From the NCBI GenBank assembly GCA_947568835.1, contig OX387610.1, positions 4,256,001 to 4,320,000 on the forward strand: a DNA stretch of 64,000 nt, given 5' to 3'. This document shows, in pieces, positions 1 through 10,159 of this stretch (positions are counted from its first letter, which is position 1; each line of letters begins with the position of its first letter). A model generated the notes under the pieces. That model searched no databases. It was not told where the DNA came from and saw nothing but the letters and a program-made list of their open reading frames with translations. This stretch comes from Protonemura montana (Eukaryota > Arthropoda > Insecta > Plecoptera > Nemouridae). The position numbers and the translations under genes were made by a program.

Positions 1-19
1 TCAGCAAGTTCCACAGAGC

Positions 20-64
20 TCACTGTCAATACAGTGCGTCGTTAAACACAATACATCAAGTAAT
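20..64 (+). mobile_element. 5S/Deu-type SINE, 3' tail fragment
   Basis: The window opens inside the tail of the abundant SINE family: a stretch close to ACAGTGCGTCGTTAAACAC is followed by AT-rich sequence. Only the 3' end is visible, so whether this copy is full length cannot be judged. Confidence 0.6.
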
Positions 65-83
65 TAACTGCCTTTTTGATGGT

Positions 84-300
84 TTTTAGACTCATGTCTA
101 CTTGATTTATCCTTAGCACAAGTTTTTAGAAAAACTATTTGAACTGGGTTTGAATGCTTAGTAAAGGGCTACTAAATTTCCCAACGTTTCGTAACATGTA
201 CTAGTTACTTCAAGGGTAACAGCAGTCCTGACAATTTTCCGATAACAAAATAACCACATAAAATTATAACAATTACCTAGTTCATCACATCTAAATCCCT
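84..300 (+). mobile_element. Foldback/MITE family M1, left arm
   Basis: This matches the left arm of the long-inverted-repeat element seen whole at 31168-31612. It starts TTTTTAGACTCATGTCTACTT and includes AAATTTCCCAACGTTTCGTAAC. The inverted right arm is missing. No open frame is present. It probably moves non-autonomously. Confidence 0.6.
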
Positions 301-363
301 ACATCTAATCAGAAAATGTAATCTACAACCTAAGGTGATTCGATTCTCTCTAATTCTACTTAC

Positions 364-652
364 TTTTCCCAGCTGAGTCGCCTGGCTGCGCTGGGGTCCG
401 GTTTCTGGTGGTTGAGCAGCTTGGCCAGACGGTAGAGTGCCGTGCTGGAGGCGCCAGTTGCCCTGTAGGCGCGGGCCGCCGAGGGTGCTGACAACGAGAT
501 GAGCGACGGTGGTTCTGGCGAGCTGTGTCGGTGCACGGGGGGCACGTCGGTGAAAGCTATTCGAGGAGTCTCCCAGCGAGACACGCCGCCGTCGCGTTCC
601 TTTGACTTGGCGGCATCTGCAAGCATGGAGGCGTCGACATGGTAAGAGTGGG
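364..652 (-). CDS. Candidate internal coding exon of the large minus-strand gene
   Basis: A 289-bp GC-rich block is open in one minus-strand frame for 95 codons. On the minus strand it ends at an excellent splice donor (AAAA then GTAAGTAG) and can begin after CCACCTCCAG. The peptide starts HSYHVDASMLADAAKSKERD and ends LAKLLNHQKPDPSAARRLSW; it is rich in Ser, Pro, Ala and Arg and looks disordered. No domain is recognised. The entry phase (one base needed) matches the exit phase of the candidate exon at 7838-7674. A 5S/Deu SINE fragment begins within about 10 bp of the proposed 3' splice site, on the intron side. A second possible acceptor (CTTGCAG at about 617) would shorten the exon. The call rests on codon choice, phase and splice sites; homology is not established. 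Confidence 0.55.
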
Positions 653-655
653 CTG

Positions 656-850
656 GAGGTGGACCTAGTCTAGCTTAGAAGGGAGATGGGAAACCTCGGT
701 GCCGGCACGTAGCCTACTTATGTTCAAAAGCACGAAGTTAACCACCGGCTTAACGTCCCTTCCGAAGATAAAACTCGAACAACAGGATTCCTTCACAAAT
801 CCATGCTGTCTAGAGGTTGATAAGCAAGGCTAGTGAAGATGCTTTACTAA
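656..850 (-). mobile_element. 5S/Deu-type SINE, partial copy
   Basis: This minus-strand copy covers the GC-rich body of the family (CCTTCGGAAGGGACGTTAAG-like and CCGGCACCGAGGTTTCCC-like blocks). It lacks the 5S head, being cut off where the next copy starts. It sits in the presumed intron immediately upstream of the exon at 364-652. Confidence 0.75.
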
Positions 851-871
851 CTTTCATTATTATTATTATTA

Positions 872-1300
872 TTATTTGTGGTGTTTAACGACGCACTGTT
901 TTGACAACTGGCCCTGCGGCACTGGTCTAATGGCGTCGGTGAATGAGTGGATGATGTTGAGGATGATGATGAACCTAACCTAGCCTAGAAGGGAGGAGGG
1001 GAAACCCGGTGCCGGCACGTAGCCTACTCCTGTCGAAGAGCTCCAAGGGGATCACCAGCCTAACGTCCCTTCCGAAGGACGGTACAACTCGAACAGCAGG
1101 ATTCCTCCACAAATCCATGCTGTCGAGAGGTTGATAAGCAAGGCGAATGAAGTTGCTGTACTAACTTTCATCCCTCCAACCTCTCTCCCGAACAGAACTG
1201 GTCATGTGTATGATGGTCACCTATCCAATACCTGACTCAGCGAAGTGTTGCTTAACTTCGGTGATCTCACGAGAACCGGTGTTTCCAACACGCCAAACGG
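872..1300 (-). mobile_element. 5S/Deu-type SINE, near full length
   Basis: Read on the minus strand, the order is: 5S-like head (GTGTTGGAAACACCGGTTCT, then CGAAGTTAAGCAACAC), GGGAGAGAGGTTGGAGGGATG, the central block with CGACAGCATGGATTTGTGGA, the Deu-like block around CCTTCGGAAGGGACGTTA, an ATC-rich microsatellite, and the tail GTCAAAACAGTGCGTCGTTA. The tail ends in an AAT repeat next to the older partial copy, so the two are arranged head to tail. Confidence 0.85.
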
Positions 1301-1539
1301 ATTGATTATAGAGTGTTTGGCAAGAGCTGGACACTGACTGATGAATGGTAGCAGCTGGCCAAGAGAGCAAATCATAATGTCTAAAGGTTGACTTTCAGGG
1401 CCAATGCGTACAAGCTTATCAGAATTAGCAACATCACTCCAAATCGTGAGACGTTGTCAGAGCATTTTTAAAAATGATTTAAAGCTAAGGAAGTTGGTTC
1501 AATATATTATTAAGAACACAGCACGTTGGTGCTTTCTTG

Positions 1540-1655
1540 GTGATGAACTGGTCATGTGTATGATGGACACCCATCCAATTCCTGACTCAGCGCAGTGTTG
1601 CTTAACTTCGGTGATCTTATGAGAACCGGTGTTTACAACACGCTAAACCATTCAG
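1540..1655 (-). mobile_element. 5S/Deu-type SINE, 5S-like head only
   Basis: This is a detached 5S-like head on the minus strand, containing the A-box-like AAGTTAAGCAACACTGCGCT and the C-box-like TTGGATGGGTG region. No body or tail follows. Confidence 0.7.
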
Positions 1656-2394
1656 TGATCACTACATATACATTATAGGTATCATTTGTAAAAATGATTG
1701 AAAGCTAGGAAAGTTGGTTCAATATAAAATAGACATCACAGCATGTTGGTGTTTTTTTGGTGCTTACCATGACAAGATGTCATGGCTTATTGCTGAAATG
1801 AAGTTGGGTTATTGAATGTTAATTAGTAAATTAACTTTCATCTATGATTCAATGTTTAAAAATAATATAGACCCGCGTTAATATCGTGGAAACAGTGATT
1901 TAGATGGGCAGGGCTTGCGGTGCGTTTTTGTGTGTATTATTGGAGATCACTAACGCACTGTTTAGACATCTTGCCATTTGGAGATGTTTTATAACCAAGT
2001 TAGGTAATTTTGTTTTCACCATATTGCTACTTTATATTAAAATTTTTTTCTGCATGAGCACTTTATATGATTCTAAATGACCGTCCTGGTTTTCGTATGC
2101 AATACCAACTCAGTAAGAATGTTACTCATGCTTTTGTGTATTTCGGCAGACTGTACTTTGTCGAGGTGCTTTATAATACTTGGAGATATGACTGGCAGCA
2201 TTGGTAAATACTTTGTGAAATCTGTATCCTTCCACTTGAGATGTTATTCCACTTAGTTGACTTTAATCAAACTAAAACCAAGTCGGTATCCGCTCATCTA
2301 GATAAATGTTTGAAATCTTGAAAGTAAGAGATGGCAGACATTGAACATTTCAATTACTCTGTTCTAGCTCACCTTGCAAGAAAACTTAATCAAT
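1656..2394. other. AT-rich unique sequence, nothing recognised
   Basis: AT-rich DNA with no repeat copy, splice-bounded open segment or RNA gene that I can identify. Confidence 0.4.
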
Positions 2395-2397
2395 ACG

Positions 2398-2810
2398 GAT
2401 TTTAGACTCATGCCTACTTTATCTTACCTTAGAACTAGTTTTGACAAAAACTTTTTAGATTGGGTTTTGAATGCTAAATGAAGAACAACTAAATTTCCCA
2501 ACGTTTCGTAACTTGTACCGCTTAGTTCTTCAAGGGTTAAAGTTTGGAATAAAAGTTTTCGATTTAAAAATTATGCAAGTTTTTGAGTTATTGACCTTGA
2601 TTATTTTAGCTAGATGCAATTAGGAGGCCTAACTAGTATAATATTTTCATTTTTTGTGGTTCTTTTGTTAACGGAAAATTGTCAGGACTGCTTTTTACCC
2701 TCGATGAACGGGTTTACCCCCTTAAGAAACGTTGTGAAATTTAGCTGTTCTTCACTGAGCAAACACACCCCAGTTTAAACAGTTTCTATCAAAACCCAAT
2801 CGTTATTTTT
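2398..2810 (+). mobile_element. Foldback/MITE family M1, both arms
   Basis: The left arm (TTTTAGACTCATGCCTACTT) is followed by an AT-rich middle and a diverged inverted right arm (AAATTGTCAGGACTGC, then AAACGTTGTGAAATTTAGC). It has the same layout as 31168-31612 but more mismatches, suggesting an older copy. No coding capacity. Confidence 0.65.
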
Positions 2811-3092
2811 GCTCTCAGACCGTTTTATGAACACCCTGTCAAAGTTTGACAAACTTGCGAAACTGTTCGACGGCTGCGTCATGTAGATATTTGAAAACTG
2901 CACTTCATGTTACAAGTCAAATATTGACAGGCGATGAAAGAGGGTGTATTCTGTGTTAATATGCCTCACATTTGTAGGGCGCTCTCACGTGCAGCCCCCT
3001 GAGGAGTTGACTAAGTCTTCTGAAGAAAAGATAGGATCCTTTCCTCAATGTAGGGAAAACGGAGCGATACCAGGCCTCGACTCTCGTCTCTG

Positions 3093-3127
3093 GCAAAACC
3101 AATGCCAAGCCCCGGCATTGGTTTTGC
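3093..3127. repeat. Perfect 14-bp hairpin
   Basis: GCAAAACCAATGCC is followed by a 7-base spacer and then its exact reverse complement. The stem is perfect in an otherwise ordinary region. It is too short for a microRNA precursor and has no obvious partner. Confidence 0.7.
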
Positions 3128-3399
3128 TCCCTAATTCCATCATCATTATTTTTTCTTATTAAATGCTTCAATGGTATTTAATATCTAGCAAAGATCGCAG
3201 TCCACTTAGTTTTTGTAAATTTGCTGTCACTAAAAATTGATTTTTTTACAGCAAAAAAATTCCAATTTACCCAAAAAATATTTTTCGGTATAAACTGGTG
3301 CAAGCCTTGAAATAAATCAGAAAATCAAGCAATTTTTTAAAACAAAAATCGTTCATTTAAATCAAAATCTCTATAAAATTACTTTTTGGATTAAGTAAT

Positions 3400-3487
3400 A
3401 CATCCTCATCATCATCCGCTCATTCACCGACGCCATAAGACCAGTGCCACATGACCCGTTGCCAAAAAAGTGCGTCGTTAATCCCCA
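3400..3487 (+). mobile_element. 5S/Deu-type SINE, 3' tail fragment
   Basis: Begins in the ATC-rich microsatellite typical of the family, then CACCGACGCCATAAGACCAG, then a GTGCGTCGTTAAT-like end. It is 5'-truncated. Confidence 0.75.
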
Positions 3488-3489
3488 CT

Positions 3490-4205
3490 TATCATTATTT
3501 TTAACAAGATGGCCACCTATCGTACATCAGCCACAAGTCGCTAATCTTCCCTTCCATGGAGCACATAGAGATCAGCTGCTAAGAGCACCAAGCGGTCTCT
3601 TGGGCTCCATTCCAAAGTAGGACAGCAAACTTAAAACTAGATTCTCAGCGAACAGCTGATTGGTCTATGCTTACATGACGCAACCTCGCGTTAAACGTTC
3701 TCACAAAACGCATTAATTTCAGTCAGTTCTGACAAACAATAGTCTGATAAAATGACAGATCGCAGTGAAATTAGTAATCTGCCGATGTTGACAAATTATT
3801 CCCTGTGAACAACTGGCGGGGCAAGATCCCGGCTAAAGATAGCTTCGCCAACCAACAAACGAACTGCATCACATTTGTTAACGTGTTTTGCGCAAAATGC
3901 AACTAAAGTTGCAGTTTAGATAGAATTCAGTTGCACTCTGATGAGAAGTTTGTAAATACTTTGAAGTACAAACTGATTCTAGGTCAAGCATTGTGGAATC
4001 TTTATGGGAAGAAACGGGAGCATGGAAGTGGAAATCAAGCTGCATTCTTCACGAGCGTCCAGGCTTCATTGGCTTTGTCTCCACGAGAATTACTGTGTGC
4101 ACCAAAGCTTAGCAACGTGAATTCCACATTTCAAAAATTGATCAAAAATCATCTTTAAATACAATGATTGTACTAAAATGTTACTAAAACCAAACGATAC
4201 TAACT
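3490..4205. other. Unique sequence, nothing recognised
   Basis: No repeat family member or convincing exon. A 75-codon open frame at 3931-4158 is within the length expected by chance in this AT-rich DNA. Confidence 0.4.
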
Positions 4206-4209
4206 AAAA

Positions 4210-4745
4210 GCGTGTTCGACTGGCTACCACGGTGCGCCCCGGGTGTGCATTGGGGGCGATCTACGTGTTCGACTTGGCATGTGACTCTGTCCCAGTACAA
4301 CTTTCACGTGTTCGACTGGGCATATGACTCTGTTCCAGTGCAACTTTCACGTGTTCGACTGGGCATGTGACTCTGTCCCAGTGCAACTTTCACGTGTTCG
4401 ACTGGGCATGTGACTCTGTCCCAGTGCAACTTTCACGTGTTCGACTGGGTATGTGACTCTGTCCCAGTGCAACTTTCACGTGTTCGACTGGGCATGTGAC
4501 TTTGTCCCAGTGCAACTTTCACGTGTTCGACTGGCAGAGTTGCTTGCTCTCGCGTCACTCCCGGTGCACTTTTCTTGCTCCAGAAATTTCGTCGGTGCAA
4601 TTGGAACCAAATTAATGCACTAACAGCTAGTGATCACGTGTTCGGGTAAGAGCGCTCTCGCTCGGAGCTGGTCCAAACCCGGTGGAGAGCATGACGTCAT
4701 CGAGCGAGTTTCAAAACCACTCTACATCAGGCCCGTCGAAAGCGA
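4210..4745 (+). mobile_element. Array-bearing element family M4, copy 1
   Basis: A left end (TTCGACTGGCTACCACGGTG) is followed by a 43-bp minisatellite and a conserved unique right part of about 200 bp (CGCGTCACTCCCGGTGCACT, then GCGCTCTCGCTCGGAGCTGG). The right end has GTCGAA in inverted orientation to the left. The same three-part structure recurs at about 21230-22137 and, inverted, at about 34372-34988. No protein is encoded. The recurrence of left end, array and right part as a unit argues for mobility. Confidence 0.7.
4264..4535 (+). repeat. 43-bp minisatellite, about 6 copies
   Basis: The unit contains CACGTGTTCGACTGGGCATG followed by TGACTCTGTCCCAGTGCAAC and TTT. Every unit carries a CACGTG E-box and most carry CATGTGAC. 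The unit also includes TTCGACTGG, which is the end sequence of the surrounding element. Confidence 0.9.
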
Positions 4746-6145
4746 CATGAGACCACGAAGCCCAACATTGAAAAAGTGCCAAATATAAAACCAACTGGCA
4801 GGGTTTTATTTCATATTTATATTTTCATACTTCATATTTAAATTTATTTCATATTCTACCGGAGAGAGACTTTTAAATGCCGTATAAGGAAACCGAGAAG
4901 ACGCTCACACTTAATCGCCTTTATTCCATTTCAATTATTTTTTTCGGCATCTAATTTCCTGGACTGCGACTCAGGTGCAAGACCTGTCTACGGCAAGACT
5001 GATAAGCACAGGACCGTTACCCTAGGGAACGCTCTGCAAGACTTGCGTTCATTGAATCCATGGGCAGCCTTGGCACGAGCTGGGAAAGTTTGGTTGGTGG
5101 AATGCTTCTTCGGAAACCTTCGAAAAATATCCACTTTAATTATATATTTTGTTGCAACAGATTCATACAATTATGTCCAGTGTCAAAGTGATTCTCTTCA
5201 ATTCTTCAGTTCACATCCCCTCTTTTATCCATTTCCTAAAACTTTTCACATTTTTCATCCCTTTATTCATACCACTAATTCCATTCCACTCTTCAACACC
5301 TCTTTTTTCAATCCCAATCACTTTCTTATCAATCCTTATCTTTCCTTTCAATTTAAATTCATGCCAATTTTTACCTCTGAACTTTGTCAACTTCAATCTA
5401 TCTCTAATCAGTCTCCTATCTCTTTCCATGCGTTCCATTCTTACAAAATGTTAAACTAATATGTTAATCTTGTTATTTTTCTATTATGTCTTAATTCTTC
5501 CCATTTTAATCCTGAATTTTTCTGAAATTAACTTGTGCACTTTAGTTTCCTTATTTCAATACCTTGTAATTCAATTATTTGAATTTTCTACATTTAAAAA
5601 CGCAGTTAAATCACAGATCAATGAAAGTTATTTTTAACACAATATTACCTCTCCTACTGTCCTACTTCCAGTGACTGTTTCTTAGAAATCGCAAACAAAC
5701 AAAAACAAGTGACTTTAAAATAATTCGCTGTCGGAAACAGAAACATGATCCGTCTCCTGGTTTCACGTTGCCAAAGGTAAACTCCTTGCTAGGAGGTGAA
5801 CCCAGTACAGTTCGCCACTGGCCATTGCAGTACGTTCTTCCTGCAGGAGTCGTTCATGCGTTAGATTACAATCCTGGACCGGGAGGACGGCGTCCTGAAC
5901 GATAACAAAGTGCTAGTCGATAGCTGGGTTGCTTCGGCTAGAGAAAGGAGAGTGTCATCGATTGCTATCTATAATTGAGACACTTGTTTCGAAAAAATTA
6001 CCACAAGCTATCGGCAGATACTGAAAAGGAAAAGTTCCTTAAAACATTCTTTTAAAATAATGTCCTACACGGTGTACAATTGGAAACACACTTTGAAAAG
6101 TGTAGGCGAAACTAAAAAAATGCATCATTATACGGTCTTTAATGG
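4746..6145. other. Unique AT-rich sequence with a pyrimidine-rich tract
   Basis: A strongly T/C-biased tract occupies about 5195-5450 on the plus strand, which explains overlapping open frames there (138 and 101 codons). I see no splice or codon-phase evidence for coding. Nothing else is recognised. Confidence 0.4.
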
Positions 6146-6149
6146 AATG

Positions 6150-6680
6150 TGCAGTTTCAGCCTACTCTTGTCGAATAGCACCAAGGGGATCACCGGCTTA
6201 ACTTGCCTTCCGAAGGACGGTACAACGCGAACAACAGGATTCCTCCACAAATCCATGCTGTCGAGAGGTTGATAAGCAAGGTGAGTGAAGTTGTTGTACT
6301 AACTTTCATCCCACCAACCTCTCTCCCGAACAGAACTGGTCATGTGTATGATAGTCACCCAACCAATTCCTGACTCAACGCAGTGTTGCTTAACTTTGGC
6401 GATCTCACTAGAACCGGTGTTTCCAACACGCCAAACCATTCAGTGGTCACCCATCCAATACCTGACCCAGCGCAGTGTTGCTTAACTTTCATCCCTCCAA
6501 CCTCTCTCCCGAACAGAACTGGTCATCTGTGTGATGGTCACCCAACCAATTCCTGACTCAACGCAGTGTCGCTCAACTTTAGCGATCTCACTAGAACCGG
6601 TGTTTCCAACACGCCAAACCATTCAGTGGTCACCCATCCAATACCTGATCCAGCGCGCGTTACTTAACTTTATCGATCCC
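6150..6680 (-). mobile_element. 5S/Deu-type SINE with multiplied 5S-like heads
   Basis: The minus-strand body and head at 6150-6435 are followed by a second partial head (about 6445-6490), a further head (about 6495-6620) and another start (about 6625-6680). Matching landmarks repeat at about 180-186 bp (CTCTCTCCCGAACAGAACTG at 6321 and 6500; CATTCAGTGGTCACCCATCC at about 6434 and 6620). The head module has therefore been tandemly duplicated. Confidence 0.8.
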
Positions 6681-6689
6681 AACATGTCA

Positions 6690-7030
6690 AACTTTTCAAA
6701 GTATTCCCTCACCCTTCATTTCACTCCTGGCAGCGCCCACGTTTTGAAACAATGTGGGTGTAGAGGCCGGGGTATCTGTGGGTGACGAACCGCACGCCAG
6801 GCTGAGATTTGATTTCGTGCGCCGATTGCACCAACCGCGTTCTGTGCTCGACTTTTCCCATTTCGACGTCTGACGTGACCTCTTTGTTTCGTTCACACCT
6901 CCGTGAACTCGCTGCTCTTTTCTGCTGCGCTCGCGGCTATTTAGCAAAACTTTTGCGCTCGTCGAGGAAAAAGAAATCTCTCGAGACGAAGTCGAATTCT
7001 TTTCGCACGGATCTAATCATAAGTCTCAGT
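6690..7030. promoter_or_regulatory. CpG-rich segment, possible regulatory region
   Basis: CpG frequency is clearly higher here than in the flanks. TGACGT-type (CRE half-site) motifs occur near 6872-6880. No convincing exon borders were found. It could equally be an old GC-rich repeat. Confidence 0.25.
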
Positions 7031-7119
7031 GCGCATGACAATTGAATTTAGCTCGCTGGGAACCTAACAAGGCGAGTAGAATCGCGTTGGGAGATGAGCA
7101 TATCGATTGAAATCGATTG

Positions 7120-7607
7120 AAAACAGTGCGTCCTTAAACACTACAAATCAATCAACGTGGATGTAAGTTAAACCAATACGTCGAGATTTTCTAATTCAGA
7201 CCCTTTTTAAAGATAGCGACCGACATGTCTTAAATACCCTTTTTTTTTTTAATAAATCTAAAAGAAATCGTTATTTTGATGAACGCCAATATAAGAAACA
7301 AGAGAAACAGTGGAAAATTGTAAATATTTACTGTTTTAACATACTTCAAATTGGAAATTCCATCATCCGCTTGCTGGTTTAAGCTCCCTAATGGAAATAC
7401 CAGAAAAACCAAAAAACACTGCATACTTAAAATTGTATTTTTGAGTTTCCGTCATGATGTATATGTTAATTTCATTCAATCAATGCTAGTTGATACGTCG
7501 TTATACCACTGCCACATGGTCCATTATCAAAACAGTACGTCGTTAAACAATACAAATCAATCAACGTGGATATAAGTTCAACCAACACTTCGAGATTTTC
7601 TCATTCC
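7120..7607 (+). repeat. Local duplication carrying SINE tails
   Basis: Two segments (about 7125-7200 and 7525-7607) share a SINE 3' tail followed by CAAATCAATCAACGTGGAT and a CGAGATTTTCT block. The second is preceded by more SINE 3' sequence (from about 7490). The shared flank downstream of the tail means the copy was made by duplication, not by two independent insertions. Confidence 0.6.
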
Positions 7608-7673
7608 AAGAAAATCCGTTATTTCAATTCCAGGCTGCCAGGTTTGAGCTCGGTCGTCCGCCCAGGCTTTCAC

Positions 7674-7838
7674 CGTCTGTCAGCGCCCTGACGTGACTTG
7701 GGCGTCGCGACGCTGGCCACTTGGCATTCAGCTCGCGTCGCGGCGACCCAGACGCCGTTGACACCGCAAATTCATGGCCAAGGTGCATGTTCCTTATACT
7801 CATAGAGTCCGAGGAACGAGGAGCATTGACACGTGGGG
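7674..7838 (-). CDS. Candidate internal coding exon of the large minus-strand gene
   Basis: A 165-bp GC-rich block, open for 54 codons on the minus strand. It follows an acceptor TATTTTTCTAAG and ends at ACG with donor GTGAAA. The peptide includes RVNAPRSSDSMSIRNMHLGH and later SGSPRRELNAKWPASRRPSH, a Ser/Arg/Pro-rich low-complexity style. One base is needed on entry and one is left on exit, so it joins in frame to 8419-8297 (upstream) and 652-364 (downstream). In this frame the open stretch runs past the donor to a stop near 7624, so another 3' border is possible. No family recognised. Confidence 0.55.
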
Positions 7839-7841
7839 CTT

Positions 7842-8210
7842 AGAAAAATACTTTACTTGAGCAGTGTTCAAAAAAATATCTATAAAATAAAAATGGAAAT
7901 TATGAAAGGTAAAATGTGGATAAACAAAAATGTCCTTCCACGTCTCAGTTTCTGTAAATATGGGCAATTCGGTCGTGACTCAAATAATAAAAAAAAAAAC
8001 GGATTACAAGAAAACTTAGATAGGTATTTAGAAAATATTGGGTCTTAGCCTTAAAACTAGCAAAAGGGGTAAATTACTACAAAGTAGCTCTCGATAAAAT
8101 CTTTTCTTCGGTACCGAAATAGCTGATATCAACTAACATCAATCAGATCACTCTTAATTTAATAAAGTTGATCATTAAAACAAGGACCTAACAGGATGTA
8201 AGTCCTATGT
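7842..8210. other. AT-rich presumed intron
   Basis: AT-rich sequence between the two candidate minus-strand exons. An ATTAAA motif on the minus strand near 8158 could serve as a polyadenylation signal if the exon at 8.4 kb is read through to its stop codon. Nothing else is seen. Confidence 0.35.
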
Positions 8211-8296
8211 GACTAGATTACATTTAGCTTGTTAAAACGCTTGATCTTAGGGCGACTGGGACAGGGTGTCACCTGGATAGGGTTCGTTTCACTGAC

Positions 8297-8419
8297 AGGG
8301 GATGACAGCGGTGACGTCACGGTAGACAGCTGTGAGTGTCTGGAGTTCTTGTGGTGGGCGTTTAGTTCGTAGGTCATCCGCGTGGGCAGGAAACATGATA
8401 TCCGCATCCGGTTTCCAGT
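8297..8419 (-). CDS. Candidate coding exon of the minus-strand gene, two possible frames
   Basis: The block has codon bias unlike its surroundings. Frame 1 (WKPDADIMFPAHADDLRTKR onward, 40 codons) ends at donor GTCAGT in a phase that fits the exon at 7838-7674. Frame 2 (MRISCFLPTRMTYELNAHHK onward) stays open to a TAG at 8213-8215 and has the better GC3 pattern, so it could be an alternative terminal exon ending NKLNVI. The acceptor is the GAGAG before 8419, preceded by a TGATAAC branchpoint-like motif. Which frame is used cannot be decided from sequence alone. Confidence 0.45.
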
Positions 8420-8477
8420 CTCTCAGCGGTTATCATAGTTGGATGATCGTAACGAGGCAAAGCGAAGACTTAATTTG

Positions 8478-8602
8478 ACTTGACAAAAACTATTTGAACT
8501 GAGTTCTTCACTTGGCATTCAAATCTCAGCTCAAATAGTGTTTGTCAAAACTAGTGCTAAGGTTAGATGAAGTAGACATGAGTCTAAAAACCAGTGAACT
8601 CA
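8478..8602 (-). mobile_element. Foldback/MITE family M1, right arm
   Basis: This is the inverted arm only: TTGACAAAAACTATTTGAAC, then a ragged inverted partner ending CATGAGTCTAAAAAC. It lies in the presumed intron upstream of the exon at 8.4 kb. Confidence 0.6.
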
Positions 8603-8818
8603 ATTTGCCTGCCTGTAAAAACAATCTCGAGATTTTTTGCAGTGTTGTTTCTATAATTTTATTCATTTTTGATTTTGGAAATTACTACTCCTTTTTTCCT
8701 AAGTTCCCGGCAATTTCTGAAAAGACAATTTCTAGAACTTCAATGAATTAAAAATGAGATCATATTCTAGGTTTTTGACCTATTTTTCGACTGTATTTTC
8801 GGTATAATACCTGGTTCT

Positions 8819-9137
8819 ATGTCTTGCCTACTTGGTCTCGGTCTTGCCTACTTGGTCTCGGTCTTGCCTACTTGGTCTCGGTCTTGCCTACTTGGTCTCT
8901 GTCTTGCCTACTTGGTCTCTGTCTTGCCTACTTGGTCTCGGTCTTGCCTTCTTGGTCTCGGTCTTGCCTACTTGGTCTCTGTCTTGCCTACTTGGTCTCG
9001 GTCTTGCCTTCTTGGTCTCGGTCTTGCCTACTTGGTCCCGGTCTTGCCTACTTGGTCTCGGTCTTGCCTACTTGGTCTCGGTCTTGCCTACTTGGTCTCG
9101 GTCTTGCCTAATTGGTCTCGATCTTGCCTTCTTGGTG
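8819..9137 (+). repeat. 20-bp minisatellite, about 16 copies
   Basis: The unit is GTCTTGCCTACTTGGTCTCG with few variants (TCTCT for TCTCG, CTTC for CTAC). The unit lacks stop codons in all plus-strand frames, so three overlapping open frames arise, including one of 157 codons. These peptides are a by-product of the repeat. Confidence 0.95.
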
Positions 9138-9139
9138 TT

Positions 9140-10150
9140 GCCCCACTGATGAATCAACCAAATCTTCCAAACCAAGTCTCGTGGATATTTTTTTTTTTTA
9201 CCAATATTCCAACTAAGGCTTTTGTGCCACTAACTATTAGAAATTACTATCCTACTTCATCCTTGCCTTTTCTGTTAGATGTACCAACCTAGCTCATACC
9301 TTTCTAGTGCCAACCTTATCACCAGTTTACCAATCTAAGCGCTAATCCACACCCCTACCTACCTAGCTAGTTGGTACCTACCTACCTAGACAGTTAGGTA
9401 GCTAGGTATCTAAATACCTACATCCTGGGTATCTTTTATACCTAGGATGTACCTACATATTTCGTATACCGATATTTCACACACTAATATTTTATCACGT
9501 ATACCAACCTCACGAATCGCCCCAACATCGCAACCCGTACGCAATCATCGAGGCAAGTCTACGCCGACTCGAGACTCTGGTTCAATTATTCAATTAAGGT
9601 TAAGTCCCACGTGACATGTTAGAAGAGACATGGCAACTTCTCAGCGTCTGGCAAGCAATTCTGCGAGGCCTCAACTCGAGTAATAGCCGGAGATACTTGG
9701 ACAAAGAATCTCCACCAGTAAATCTTCACTTCGCTAGTAGAGTGTCTCTCCCTAGACGGGGTTTACTTTATAAAGTTCCGTTTTGAAATGTCTAGGAAAT
9801 CAATCTCACATCTGCTGGCTTAGCGGGTGGGTGTACTGGCGGGTGGATTAACATTCTGGGCTTTGGGAAAATGTCTGCGCGTTTAAGGGAACTAGTGGGA
9901 TATCTCTCTAGAACACGACCAACGTAGCTTTTAATCCTGAATCCTGTTTTCGGTGTCGTTGCTTGGGAGCTTTTGACTCTGCTTACTCTCTGGGTCAGTA
10001 GTAGCTTTTTGAGGTTAGGACATACAAAAAAAAATGTAACCTTAAAAGTCTGTTTTTATTTAGATTTATATTAAATTAAAGCTTTTGATAAAATGTATGG
10101 ATTTTACACTACATCGTTTGCAAATTGTATAATATTGCTGTCATGTGAAA
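9140..10150. other. Unique sequence with weak exon-like segment
   Basis: A TACC-rich stretch lies at about 9340-9450. At about 9518-9575, minus strand, a short open segment (SSRRRLASMIAYG) ends at a good donor GTGAGG, but its acceptor is poor. I do not call it as an exon. Confidence 0.3.
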
Positions 10151-10159
10151 TCTAATTTG

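Noticed and set aside
4264..4535. CRISPR-like array
   Set aside because: Units follow each other directly with no variable spacers; this is a minisatellite in a eukaryotic genome. The same applies to all other arrays here.
5149..5459. Two overlapping plus-strand frames of 101 and 138 codons
   Set aside because: They come from a pyrimidine-rich tract that suppresses stop codons in plus frames.
8819..9292. 157-codon Leu/Ser/Trp-rich plus-strand frame
   Set aside because: Produced by the 20-bp minisatellite and open in three frames at once.
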